A DNA stretch of 64,000 nt, taken from contig JAUVXD010000001.1 of assembly GCA_030603805.1 (NCBI GenBank), forward strand, positions 41,518 through 105,517, read 5' to 3'. This document shows positions 37,202-46,445 of this stretch, piece by piece. The notes beneath the pieces are model-generated. The model was given only the letters and a program-made list of their open reading frames with translations. It was not told the origin of the DNA and ran no database searches. Position numbers and translations under genes: made by a program. How positions within the stretch are numbered: position 1 is the first letter of the stretch; every line of letters begins with the position of its first letter. This stretch comes from Acholeplasmataceae bacterium. GTDB taxonomy: Bacteria; Bacillota_I; Bacilli_A; Acholeplasmatales; Acholeplasmataceae.

Positions 37202-38035
37202 TTATTTTTTGCCTGCTACTGCGTTATCATATGCTTGTTGTAAAAGCACATAGTAATCAGCAAAGTCAGAAGCAGTCGCACCAGTGACTAAGTCACCAAC
37301 TTGCCACCAAGTCTTGCCATTTGCAACAACTGTAGTGAAAGTTTCTGGATCAACGCCCATTGTAGTACCCTTAACAGCATTTTCAATCGCTCTCATGTTA
37401 CCATTCCAACCAAGGTGAACAGTTGCAGATGATGGCCAGTAGTTAGAAGAAGACTTGAACCAACCAATTCTGAAGCTTGCATTGCCAGCTGGATAAGCTG
37501 TCTTAGCACCAGCTGCTGTAGCTGGGAATACTGTACCAGCGATAACGCCTTCAACATAAGCTTTAGCGTTCGCTTCTACTTTAACCCATTCTTCGATATC
37601 AGCAATACCAGAAGCTGCGAAAGTAATCTTTTGTGATGGTGCAGTGTTTTCAACTGTTGGAACTTCACCACTGACTGTACCAGTAAATAATACACCATTA
37701 ACACTGAAATACTTCACATAGTATACTGTAGAAACAGTTCTAGATGTACCAGTACCTCTAGTTGTTACAACTCTAACAACATCAGCTGGTAAATTAGCGA
37801 TTTGTTCTTCAGTTAAAGAGACTTGAGCTGCAACATAAGGAAGTTGAACTTCTTCAAGTTTAGCAGAAACGACAACGTCATTTTCATCAAGAACGACTTC
37901 ACCAATTCCTACATAGTGACCATGCACTAAACCATAACTAATGCCGTAACCATAAGAATAAGATGGTTCAGCCTGGCATGCTGCTAAGCTAATTGCCGCA
38001 AGCACAACAAAAAATACTGCAATCAATTTTTTCAT
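37202..38035 (-). CDS. Lipoprotein with FMN-binding-like domain
   Basis: A lipoprotein signal peptide with lipobox LAAC (Cys at residue 20) anchors this 277-residue protein outside the membrane. The first part has GHYVGIGEVVLDENDVVVSA, resembling the start of FMN_bind domains. The C-terminal GDLVTGATAS near residue 250 matches the D-x-x-S/T-G-A-T-x-S/T motif where ApbE attaches FMN covalently. The middle is rich in Ala, Thr and Val, unlike neighbouring genes. I infer a flavinylated surface electron carrier, as in PplA-type extracellular electron transfer. No ApbE or dehydrogenase gene is in the window. The start has AGGAGG at 38045-38050. Confidence 0.7.
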   Translation of the reverse strand: MKKLIAVFFVVLAAISLAACQAEPSYSYGYGISYGLVHGHYVGIGEVVLDENDVVVSAKLEEVQLPYVAAQVSLTEEQIANLPADVVRVVTTRGTGTSRTVSTVYYVKYFSVNGVLFTGTVSGEVPTVENTAPSQKITFAASGIADIEEWVKVEANAKAYVEGVIAGTVFPATAAGAKTAYPAGNASFRIGWFKSSSNYWPSSATVHLGWNGNMRAIENAVKGTTMGVDPETFTTVVANGKTWWQVGDLVTGATASDFADYYVLLQQAYDNAVAGKK

Positions 38036-38073
38036 TATTTAATTCCTCCTATGAATTGTTTTATTACGAGTTA

Positions 38074-38103
38074 ATTATACTACAAAAGTCAAGTATAATG
38101 CAA
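38074..38103 (-). promoter_or_regulatory. Promoter of the lipoprotein gene
   Basis: On the minus strand TTGCAT (38098-38103) and TATAAT (38074-38079) are separated by 18 bp. Confidence 0.6.
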
Positions 38104-38237
38104 TGCTATTTGCCAATTATTTCTATGAAATCGTTTACTTAACTAAAATGTAACCAATACAAAAGAAATTAGTCATTTTATGCTTGGTTTAAATATAAAA
38201 TATGATACAATAATTAAGCGGAAAGGGTTGTGTATCC

Positions 38238-40061
38238 ATGAATAAAGCATCACTGAATGAAAGACAAAAAAAGATCAGAAACTTTTCGATCATCGCACAT
38301 ATTGACCATGGTAAATCGACGCTTGCAGATCGTCTTCTGCAAACGACAAATACGGTGAGTGATCGTGAGATGAAAGAGCAGCTTTTGGACTCCATGGATC
38401 TCGAAAGAGAACGTGGGATTACCATCAAACTGAATGCTGTGGAAATGCTTTATCAAGCGAAAAATGGCGAAACCTATATCATGCATTTGATTGATACGCC
38501 AGGTCATGTTGACTTTACTTATGAGGTTTCCAGATCTCTTGCTGCCTGCGAAGGGGCAATTTTAGTCGTAGACGCAGCACAAGGTATTGAAGCACAAACC
38601 TTAGCCAATGTTTATTTAGCCATTGATAATGATCTTGAAATTATACCAGTCATCAATAAAATTGATTTACCAAGTGCAGAACCTGAAAAAGTGAAAAAAG
38701 AGATTGAAGATGTCATTGGTATTCCTGCACAAGATGCAGTGCTTGCATCTGCAAAAGAAGGTATTGGCATTATTGAAATTCTAGAACGTATTGTTAAGGA
38801 TGTTCCAGCGCCAACTGGGGATGCAGAAGCACCACTCCAAGCACTTGTTTTTGACTCATTATTCGATGCTTACAAGGGTGTAATTCCATCGGTTAGAGTC
38901 GTTAATGGTACCATTCAAAAAGGTGATATGATTCAGTTTATGGCATCCGGTGCGAAATATGAAGTTGTTGAAGTCGGTGTTCATACGCCAAAAATTGTCA
39001 AAAGAGATATATTAGGACCTGGGGATGTTGGCTATTTAACAGCTTCAATTAAAGATATTAATACGGTACGTGTTGGGGATACCATTACACAAGCAAACAA
39101 TAAAGCAAAAGAAGCACTTCCAGGATATCGCACAATGAATTCTGTCGTGTTTTGTGGTCTTTATCCCATAGATTCTGATCGTTTTAATGATTTAAAAGAT
39201 GCACTTGATAAACTTAAACTAAATGATGCATCCTTATTATATGAACCAGAAACATCTCAAGCTTTAGGCTTTGGATTTAGAACAGGGTTCTTAGGACTCC
39301 TTCATATGGAAATTGTTCAAGAACGTATCCATAGAGAGTTTAATATTGAACTTATTGCAACCGCACCTTCAGTAGTATATCATGTATATTTAACAGATGG
39401 AACAATGATTATGGTCGATAACCCATCAAGACTTCCAGATCCACAACGGATTGACTATATTCAAGAACCTTATGTTCGTGCCTCGATTATGTCACCTAAA
39501 GAGTATGTGGGTGCCATTATGGATATATGTCAAAAAAAGCGTGGAATCTTTGGCGATATGAAGTATGTGGATGCTAATCGTGTGCATATTCATTATAACT
39601 TACCTTTATCAGAAATTGTTTATGATTTCTTTGATAAACTGAAGTCATCGACCAAAGGATATGCATCGTTTGACTATGAAATGGCAGGCTATAAGACATC
39701 GAAACTTCAAAAGATGGATATTTTACTTAATGGTGAAGTTGTCGATGCACTCTCATTAATTGTTCATAGAGATTTTGCATATCAAAGAGGAAAAGTTATT
39801 TGTGAAAAAATGGTTGAACTCATTCCAAGACAAATGTTTGAAATTCCAGTTCAAGCTGCTTTAGGGAACAAAGTCATTGCAAGAGAAACGATTAAAGCGA
39901 TGAGAAAAGACGTCCTTGCCAAATGTTATGGTGGGGATATCAGTCGTAAGAAGAAACTTTTAGCGAAACAAAAAGAAGGAAAGAAAAAGATGAAATCTGT
40001 AGGGCGTGTTGACGTTCCCCAGGAAGCATTTATGGCGATTTTATCGAACAGCGACGATTAA
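38238..40061 (+). CDS. lepA: Elongation factor 4 (LepA)
   Basis: A translational GTPase that acts on the ribosome in back-translocation or late 30S assembly. The G1 motif [15 protein letters not shown] is near residue 18, the switch region has [11 protein letters not shown], and G3 is DTPGHVDF. G4 is [10 protein letters not shown]. The LepA-specific C-terminal domain contains [11 protein letters not shown], and the 607-residue length is normal. It is monocistronic, with a terminator that overlaps its stop codon. Confidence 0.98.
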   Translation: MNKASLNERQKKIRNFSIIAHIDHGKSTLADRLLQTTNTVSDREMKEQLLDSMDLERERGITIKLNAVEMLYQAKNGETYIMHLIDTPGHVDFTYEVSRSLAACEGAILVVDAAQGIEAQTLANVYLAIDNDLEIIPVINKIDLPSAEPEKVKKEIEDVIGIPAQDAVLASAKEGIGIIEILERIVKDVPAPTGDAEAPLQALVFDSLFDAYKGVIPSVRVVNGTIQKGDMIQFMASGAKYEVVEVGVHTPKIVKRDILGPGDVGYLTASIKDINTVRVGDTITQANNKAKEALPGYRTMNSVVFCGLYPIDSDRFNDLKDALDKLKLNDASLLYEPETSQALGFGFRTGFLGLLHMEIVQERIHREFNIELIATAPSVVYHVYLTDGTMIMVDNPSRLPDPQRIDYIQEPYVRASIMSPKEYVGAIMDICQKKRGIFGDMKYVDANRVHIHYNLPLSEIVYDFFDKLKSSTKGYASFDYEMAGYKTSKLQKMDILLNGEVVDALSLIVHRDFAYQRGKVICEKMVELIPRQMFEIPVQAALGNKVIARETIKAMRKDVLAKCYGGDISRKKKLLAKQKEGKKKMKSVGRVDVPQEAFMAILSNSDD

Positions 40062-40079
40062 ACATCGTTGCTTTTTTTC
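40050..40079 (+). terminator. Intrinsic terminator of lepA
   Basis: AGCGACGAT and ATCGTTGCT form a 9-bp stem with one G-T wobble, followed by T7. It begins inside the last lepA codons. Confidence 0.82.
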
Positions 40080-40131
40080 TACATTATGTAAACCATTTTT
40101 GGTATAATAACTTATAAAGGAGCGTGAGTTT

Positions 40132-41223
40132 GTGAAAGGTCTTTACGTACATATTCCATTTTGTGAACACATATGTCACTATTGTGATTTTGTCAAACGC
40201 GTTCCAAAAGATCAGCAAATGATTGATACATATCTCGCTGCATTAAGAAAAGAAATCGAGTCATATCACGCTCATGCAACGACCATTGAGACCATTTATA
40301 TTGGTGGTGGAACACCATCGATGCTTAGTCTCAATCAACTCGATTATCTTTTAAAATCGTTAAAAGAGTTTCATCCAATCGAGTATACCATTGAAGTCAA
40401 CCCAGAAAGTTATACCGAAGACAAAGGATTATTATTTAAGTCTTATGGGATTAATCGAATCTCTCTTGGTGTACAAACATTCAATGAAAAGTTGCTGAAT
40501 TATTTAAATAGAAAACATACGAATCGAAAAGTTTATGATGTGGTTAAACATTTAAAAAGGATTGGAATTGAACGCATTTCAATAGACTTAATTTACGCAA
40601 TTCCTGGTCAAACGATCCAAGATTTGAAAGATGATTTAAAACATATAGAAATTTTAGATATCACACATGTCTCATGTTACTCCCTCATTTTAGAAGAAAA
40701 GACTTATTTTTATCATCAATATTTGAGAGGTAAATTTGAGCAAATGGATGAAGATACTGAAGCACTCATGTATAAAATGGTGATGGATGAACTTAAAAAA
40801 CAAGGCTTTGATCACTATGAAATATCTAACTATGCAAAGCAAAATCACGTATCATTGCACAACTTGATTTACTGGACATTAGGTGATTATATCGGTGTAG
40901 GTTTAGGTGCACATGGTTTTTTTGATAGTTATCGAACATTAAATCATAAATCCCTTCCTAAGTATTTGGAATCACCTTTAGAGAAAAAAGAATATCAAAA
41001 TGAAGAGATTAAGCTTCAGGATGAACTCATCTTTGGACTTAGAAAAACGTCAGGTATTTCTTTAGATGATATCTCAAAAAAGTATGATGTTGATGTATTA
41101 ATCAAGTTTCCAAAACTTCAAGAAAAGATGGATTTAAATTTAGTGACCATAGAGAATGGGCACTTGAAACTTACCGAAAAAGGCATCTTTTTAGGTAATC
41201 AAGTGTTTATGGTATTCATATGA
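40132..41223 (+). CDS. hemW: HemW-like radical SAM protein
   Basis: Radical SAM enzyme with the HemW/HemN-type iron-sulfur motif HIPFCEHICHYCDF (CX3CX2C) near residue 10, GGGTPSML for SAM binding near residue 62, and a C-terminal HemN-like domain. HemW is a heme chaperone rather than a coproporphyrinogen oxidase in studied bacteria. At 363 residues it has HemW length. A heme-using function in this organism is not otherwise supported by the window. The start is GTG 40132. It overlaps the recombinase gene by 4 nt, and deoB follows. Confidence 0.88.
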   Translation: MKGLYVHIPFCEHICHYCDFVKRVPKDQQMIDTYLAALRKEIESYHAHATTIETIYIGGGTPSMLSLNQLDYLLKSLKEFHPIEYTIEVNPESYTEDKGLLFKSYGINRISLGVQTFNEKLLNYLNRKHTNRKVYDVVKHLKRIGIERISIDLIYAIPGQTIQDLKDDLKHIEILDITHVSCYSLILEEKTYFYHQYLRGKFEQMDEDTEALMYKMVMDELKKQGFDHYEISNYAKQNHVSLHNLIYWTLGDYIGVGLGAHGFFDSYRTLNHKSLPKYLESPLEKKEYQNEEIKLQDELIFGLRKTSGISLDDISKKYDVDVLIKFPKLQEKMDLNLVTIENGHLKLTEKGIFLGNQVFMVFI

Positions 41224-42125
41224 AATATATCCTAAAAGATTATGAATATTACTTAAAAAATGAGAAGGGTTCTAGTCCTAATACAAGAGAATCATATTTG
41301 AGAGACTTAAATCAATATGCACTTTTTATTGAAAAAAACTATGGCGTAAAAAAACCAAACGAGATTGACAAAAAACATATTGAAGGATTTTTAAGAAGTT
41401 TAAAACGAACAGTCTCAACTAAAAGTCTTGCTCGAAAACTCACTGCAATTAAGAGTTTCCATCACTTTTTATGGATAGAAAAAGAAGTTGATATGGATGT
41501 TGCTAAAGGGTTTGCAGCACCTAAAATTGAAAAGAGTTTACCTCAAGTTTTGTCAGTTGATGAAGTGGTAGCTATCCTTGAGCAAGTCGATAAAACGAAA
41601 CCTCTAGGGCTTAGAAATATGGCATTATTAGAGCTCATTTACGGATCTGGGCTTAGAGTTTCTGAACTCTTAGATATCGAGATGGAAGACATCCATTTAA
41701 ATCAAAACTACATTATAGTTAAAGGAAAAGGCTCAAAAGAAAGAGTCGTTCCTATCTCTGATATGTCAGCAATTGCACTTAGAAATTACATCATTAAGGG
41801 TCGTGATCAACTCTTAATCAATTTGAAAACACCTTATCTTTTTGTTAATCAAAAGGGTGTTAGACTTTCAAGACAAGGCTTCTTTAAACTCTTAAAAAAG
41901 CTTGCTCATGATGCAGGTGTTGAGACAGAATGTTCACCACACACCTTAAGACATTCCTTTGCAACACACCTTTTGGAAAACGGGATGGACTTAAGAACAC
42001 TTCAAACTTTACTTGGACATGAAGACATTTCAACCACACAGATTTATACACATATTAGTCAAAAAAGGATTAAAGAAATTTATAAGAGTGCGCATCCGCG
42101 TGCGAAGGAGGAGAACAATGTTTAA
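41220..42125 (+). CDS. Tyrosine recombinase, XerC/XerD family
   Basis: A site-specific recombinase, probably for chromosome dimer resolution. The N-terminal SAM-like core-binding domain contains [21 protein letters not shown]. The catalytic residues are seen in order: Arg in GLRVSELL, Lys in [11 protein letters not shown], His-x-x-Arg in [15 protein letters not shown], His in [15 protein letters not shown], where the nucleophilic Tyr also lies. The 301-residue length is typical of XerC and XerD, which I cannot separate here. Its neighbours are housekeeping genes, so it is not a phage or island integrase. Confidence 0.93.
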   Translation: MKYILKDYEYYLKNEKGSSPNTRESYLRDLNQYALFIEKNYGVKKPNEIDKKHIEGFLRSLKRTVSTKSLARKLTAIKSFHHFLWIEKEVDMDVAKGFAAPKIEKSLPQVLSVDEVVAILEQVDKTKPLGLRNMALLELIYGSGLRVSELLDIEMEDIHLNQNYIIVKGKGSKERVVPISDMSAIALRNYIIKGRDQLLINLKTPYLFVNQKGVRLSRQGFFKLLKKLAHDAGVETECSPHTLRHSFATHLLENGMDLRTLQTLLGHEDISTTQIYTHISQKRIKEIYKSAHPRAKEENNV

Positions 42126-43299
42126 ACGAGTATTTTTAATTGTTTTAGATAGTTTGGGTATTGGTGAAGCACCAGATGCCAAAGATTATGGCGATGTTGG
42201 ATCAAATACTATCGGACATATTGCAGAGGCTATGGACCTTAAAATTCCTCATATGATTGAGATGGGTTATGGTAATATTGCACCGATTAGAAATGTTCCT
42301 GCAGTCAAAAATCCTAAGGCATTTTATACAAAAATTCAAGAAGCATCTTTAGGAAAAGATACAATGACAGGGCACTGGGAAATGATGGGGATGTATATCA
42401 CAAAACCCTTTCAAACCTTCACAGATACAGGTTTTCCAAAAGAACTTATTGATGAATTAGAAGAAAAAACGGGTAGAAAAGTGATTGGAAATATCTCAGC
42501 TTCTGGGACTGATATTATGAGAGATTTAGGCGAAGAGCACGTCAAAACTGGTGCATTAATCGTCTACACATCGGCTGACTCAGTCCTTCAAATAGCGATG
42601 CATGAAGAAATAATTCCAATTGAAGAACAGTATAGAATCTGTGAAATTGCACGAGAAATAACAATGAAACCCGAGTGGAAAGTGGGTAGAGTCATTGCAA
42701 GACCTTTCCTTGGAACGAGCAAAAATGATTTTACAAGAACATCCAATCGACATGATTATGCATTAAAACCACATGAGAAAACTTCTCTAAATTTCTTAAG
42801 TGAGGCAGGTTATGATGTCATTGCATTAGGAAAAATTAACGACATTTTCGATGGCTATGGCATCACTTCTTATAGTAAAACAAAGTCAAATGATGATGGT
42901 ATGGAGCAAATAACCCAAATGACAGAAACAGATTTTAACGGTCTTTGTTTCCTAAATTTGGTTGATTTTGATGCACTTTATGGACATCGAAGAGACCCTA
43001 TCGGATATGGAAAAGCGATAGAAACTTTTGACAAACAACTCCCGCTATTAATCGAAAGATTAAGAGAAGATGACCTACTTATATTGACCGCCGATCATGG
43101 AAATGACCCTGTTCATTATGGGACAGATCACACGAGAGAATACGTTCCACTACTCGTTTACTCGAAGAAATTTCAAGGTGGAAAAGCGCTACCGATTCTT
43201 AAAACTTTTGCAGATATTGGCTATACAATCAATGATATTTTTAAGACAGAAAAACCTAAAAATGGGACTTCATTTCTTCATTTGATTACAACAATATAA
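42118..43299 (+). CDS. deoB: Phosphopentomutase
   Basis: Interconverts (deoxy)ribose-1-phosphate and -5-phosphate, linking nucleoside phosphorylase products to central metabolism. [29 protein letters not shown] is the N-terminal metal site, [13 protein letters not shown] carries the phospho-acceptor Thr, and [26 protein letters not shown] provides the C-terminal metal ligands. ATG 42118 follows AAGGAGGAG; the earlier in-frame start lies in the recombinase gene. The 393-residue length is normal. Functional partner of the phosphorylase at 2424. Confidence 0.97.
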   Translation: MFKRVFLIVLDSLGIGEAPDAKDYGDVGSNTIGHIAEAMDLKIPHMIEMGYGNIAPIRNVPAVKNPKAFYTKIQEASLGKDTMTGHWEMMGMYITKPFQTFTDTGFPKELIDELEEKTGRKVIGNISASGTDIMRDLGEEHVKTGALIVYTSADSVLQIAMHEEIIPIEEQYRICEIAREITMKPEWKVGRVIARPFLGTSKNDFTRTSNRHDYALKPHEKTSLNFLSEAGYDVIALGKINDIFDGYGITSYSKTKSNDDGMEQITQMTETDFNGLCFLNLVDFDALYGHRRDPIGYGKAIETFDKQLPLLIERLREDDLLILTADHGNDPVHYGTDHTREYVPLLVYSKKFQGGKALPILKTFADIGYTINDIFKTEKPKNGTSFLHLITTI

Positions 43300-43343
43300 C
43301 GTAGAAAAGAACCAAAAATTAAAGATAAAAAATCATGAAAAAG

Positions 43344-43377
43344 AATAAGGACATTTCCGTTGAATGTCCTTTATTTT
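43344..43377. terminator. Bidirectional intrinsic terminator (deoB / Pr6Pr)
   Basis: AAGGACATT and AATGTCCTT with a short loop, between convergent genes. Confidence 0.82.
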
Positions 43378-44057
43378 TGACTAATTTTTTGTTCGAATTT
43401 TAGTTTCAAAAAGAGTAGTATGAATGCTGAAAATGCAATCAGTGGTGCAAGGATTAAGAAGTTAAAAATGAGTAGACCAGGCATACCTTGAGCGTAAGTT
43501 CTAGGATCTAAGAAAGGATAAACAAAGCGTGCACCAACAAAGTTTGGCATGAGTATATCTAGCATATTTCCAAAAAAAGGTTCAATCAATAAATAGACAA
43601 ATCCTATATAAATCAGTGGATATATCAGTGAATACCAAAACTTTTTAAGCTCAATGTTTGGTGTCATTATGAGGAAGAACAACCCTAAATATAAGATAGG
43701 ATTGATGGTATGAGTGATGTGATTTAAGAAACTGACACCAGACATATAGGGGATGAGTAATGTATGAAAAACGATACTTGTAATCAAAATATTAACAGCA
43801 GCGATGTAACACAATGAATCAAAAAATAGGGTTCGATTTTGATTTTTCAAATAGAGGTAAGCGATGATGGTGATTAAGATATTGCTTTGAACAGTGAAGT
43901 AAAAAAAGGTGGATAAAAGCGATGGAAAAGGAGACTGATCCATAAGTGCTCTTAAAATTAAAAGTGCAATTCCAAGTGTTCCCCACAAAAAAACGAACAA
44001 GGTATAATGACGCTTAAGGTCATCTCGATCTCTTAAAATGCGTGCAAGTTTGATCAT
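43371..44057 (-). CDS. Pr6Pr-family membrane protein
   Basis: A 228-residue protein with about six hydrophobic segments spread over the whole length. The FFYFTVQSNILITIIAY and FLNHITHTINPILYL stretches match the Pr6Pr (FAR-17a/AIG1-like) family, which holds conserved polar residues within its helices. The biochemical role of bacterial members is unknown; the eukaryotic relatives hydrolyse fatty-acid esters of hydroxy fatty acids. It starts 10 bp after the asparaginase stop on the same strand. Confidence 0.75.
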   Translation of the reverse strand: MIKLARILRDRDDLKRHYTLFVFLWGTLGIALLILRALMDQSPFPSLLSTFFYFTVQSNILITIIAYLYLKNQNRTLFFDSLCYIAAVNILITSIVFHTLLIPYMSGVSFLNHITHTINPILYLGLFFLIMTPNIELKKFWYSLIYPLIYIGFVYLLIEPFFGNMLDILMPNFVGARFVYPFLDPRTYAQGMPGLLIFNFLILAPLIAFSAFILLFLKLKFEQKISQK

Positions 44058-44067
44058 AGTTTACTTT

Positions 44068-45045
44068 TTAAAAAAGATTTTTTATTTCGTTTAAATCTTG
44101 AGTTAAACCTAAAGCAAGCATCAATCTGATTCGTGCTTTATGACTCGAAAGATTTTGAGTAAATATGACACCGAGTTGTTTCAAGTGGTGACCGCCACCC
44201 TCATAACCATAACTATCTAAGACTCTACCCTTAGGACATCTAGATGTTAAGACAACAGGTATGTTTTGTTCTAAAGCTCTGACGATACCAGGAACCATTT
44301 GTGGGGGGACGTTACCGCGTCCAAGTGATTCGATAATAATTCCTTTAACACCATGGTCAATCAGTAAGTTTAGTAAAAGTGAACTTGAACCAGTATATGC
44401 TTTAACGATTTCAATTTGAGAAACAACATGATTAGGCGCAAGAGTGAGCTTTGAATAATGAGGTTGACGATAGTACAAAACGTTATCTTGATCCACAATT
44501 CCAAGTGGACCAAACTCCATGGATTTAAAAGTATCCAGTGAGAGTGTGTGCGTTTTTGTCACTTCAGCAGCAGCATTGATTTCATCATTGAGCATAACTA
44601 AGACACCCATATGGTGTGATTCATCATTCGCTGCAACAAGGATTGAAGAGACCAAATTACTTAAACCATCAAAGCCTAGCTCTGAAAAGTTGCGCATAGA
44701 ACCAGTGAGAACAACTGGTTTTTTTGTTTCTAAATAGAGGTCTAAGAAGTAGGCAGTTTCCTCTAAAGTGTCGGTTCCATGAGTGATAACGACACCATCG
44801 ATCTCTGGATTCAAAATGTGCTTTTTGACGATTTTAGCAATCTCAAGCATATCATCAGGTGTGATGGATGGAGAGGGTTTTAATGAAAACTGCATGGCTA
44901 ATAAATCAATGCCTTTGAGCTCTGATGAGATGCTTTTGAGCAACTCAGATTGATTATCTTTAATGATGGCTTTACTGGTTTCTTTATGTTTTTCCATAGA
45001 TATGGTTCCACCAGTAAAAACGATTAAAATCGTCTTATTTTTCAT
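44068..45045 (-). CDS. ansA: L-asparaginase, type I
   Basis: Hydrolyses asparagine to aspartate and ammonia. IVFTGGTISMEK at the N-terminus carries the first catalytic Thr, and VITHGTDTLEETAYFLDL near residue 85 carries the second Thr-Asp pair. There is no signal peptide, so this is the cytoplasmic type. The 325-residue length is normal. It appears first in a two-gene leftward unit with the Pr6Pr-family membrane protein. Upstream lies the long non-coding gap. Confidence 0.95.
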   Translation of the reverse strand: MKNKTILIVFTGGTISMEKHKETSKAIIKDNQSELLKSISSELKGIDLLAMQFSLKPSPSITPDDMLEIAKIVKKHILNPEIDGVVITHGTDTLEETAYFLDLYLETKKPVVLTGSMRNFSELGFDGLSNLVSSILVAANDESHHMGVLVMLNDEINAAAEVTKTHTLSLDTFKSMEFGPLGIVDQDNVLYYRQPHYSKLTLAPNHVVSQIEIVKAYTGSSSLLLNLLIDHGVKGIIIESLGRGNVPPQMVPGIVRALEQNIPVVLTSRCPKGRVLDSYGYEGGGHHLKQLGVIFTQNLSSHKARIRLMLALGLTQDLNEIKNLF

Positions 45046-46445
45046 ATTATCACCATAAATATTGTACCATATGTACGGTTTTTTTGCATATTGAGATTTA
45101 TAAGTTTAGTATTTGTCAATTTTCGATAGTTCACACCTTGTAGCGAGTTAAGAAGCCAAAATTTAGAGAGAACAACTTATCCAACTTATCAACACAAACA
45201 CACATATCAGCACCATTAGGCTCACAACTATAGGTTAACATAATATATATTATACGAACAAACATGAAATATGAAAGTATAGACGAATGAGTTTAATGAC
45301 CTTTAAAAAATATGCAATCATATATTTGTATACATATATTAATGCTTCTTTCGGTATTAAATACACTCTATAATCAAAAATGAGTATGATAAAATATATC
45401 GAGAGTACATTTTCAGCGTTTGAGAACTACTTACATGAATAAATACCTATCTATGGCTTTCAGTCGCTCAAATAACGTTTAGAACACTTTTTTTGATTAC
45501 CGAAATTTTTAGTCTTATCACCAGTAATTTTGCTGTTCTCTTCTTCTTTTACTGGGGGTATGTCTCCTTTTTATAAAAACGATTGAACTAGGCTTTACTC
45601 ATTCTATTAAATTCTCGATTGCTTAAAACGTGTCATTATTTTTTATGAATAATCTTAATCTTTGGTTTTGCTGTTATCTTATAGAGTATAGCTAGATTAT
45701 CGATTTAGCATTTTTCCTATGACTCCAATTGATAGGTCATTTTTTTAGATTGGATGTTCTTACTGTTTTTCCTTTTCATCATCTTTAGAGGTTGAACTAA
45801 TGGGTTTGAAAATATCGATACTTAATTTATCTAAAACAACTTAAGCGATAATCTATGACCTTCACTAGTATGTGTATGCTTCCTTTTTATTTTCTTGCTA
45901 TTAAAATCATCTTTTTATTTTTTAATGCCATAGACTTGCATTGTTCCTCACGTGTGAAGCTTGACAATGATATCATAAATTTTCATGATTCTATTTGATC
46001 GTTCTAACTTTGATTTTTGATAATAGATCAAGAGAATATTGAGCTATGTTTCATTGAAAAGTTTATACCTATTCAAAACTCCTATCCAGTAACAGGTTAT
46101 TCATTTTTCATGTTTTTTTAAATAGACAAAAAAGTTATAAAAGTTTATAAATACTAAACATACATTTTTTACAAATTTTCCGCTTTACATATATATATAG
46201 AAAGAAAGACACGATTACTTTATATAAAGAACGCCTTTAACTTAAGAAATATTTAATATGTTTGAAAATTCATTTTGGTTTATTTCTTCTAGTGAATGAT
46301 GTAAAATATCATTGTATAGCAACCATAAAATACAATTAAGCATATCAGCAATTATACCAGTCATAATGAATGGGTGTTTATTGTTTGAGAATTGTAATCT
46401 TGCAGAAACACTTAGATGCTTAACACTTAATCGAAAGGTTTAATT
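45046..46445. other. Gene-poor AT-rich region of about 1.4 kb
   Basis: No open frame of convincing length or composition is seen on either strand; stops are frequent in all six frames. The sequence is more AT-rich than the genes around it. It holds short AT palindromes (around 45240-45260 and 45325-45340) and long T runs. I see no tRNA-like cloverleaf, no CRISPR array and no terminal inverted repeats. The first ~20 bp hold the likely ansA promoter, and the last ~120 bp the likely promoter of the GGDEF-EAL gene. Decayed gene or insertion-sequence remains are possible. Confidence 0.5.

Noticed and set aside
41220..42125. Integrase marking a phage or genomic island
   Set aside because: Length, motifs and placement between hemW and deoB with 4- and 8-nt overlaps fit a housekeeping Xer recombinase; no phage genes or attachment repeats are seen.
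45410..45440. CRISPR-like repeat (GTTTGAGAACTAC)
   Set aside because: It is a single copy with no second repeat or regular spacing and no cas gene nearby.
45400..46080. Insertion-sequence or transposase remnant
   Set aside because: Some reverse-strand stretches are Lys/Arg-rich like transposase fragments, but no motif, terminal inverted repeat or target duplication could be found.
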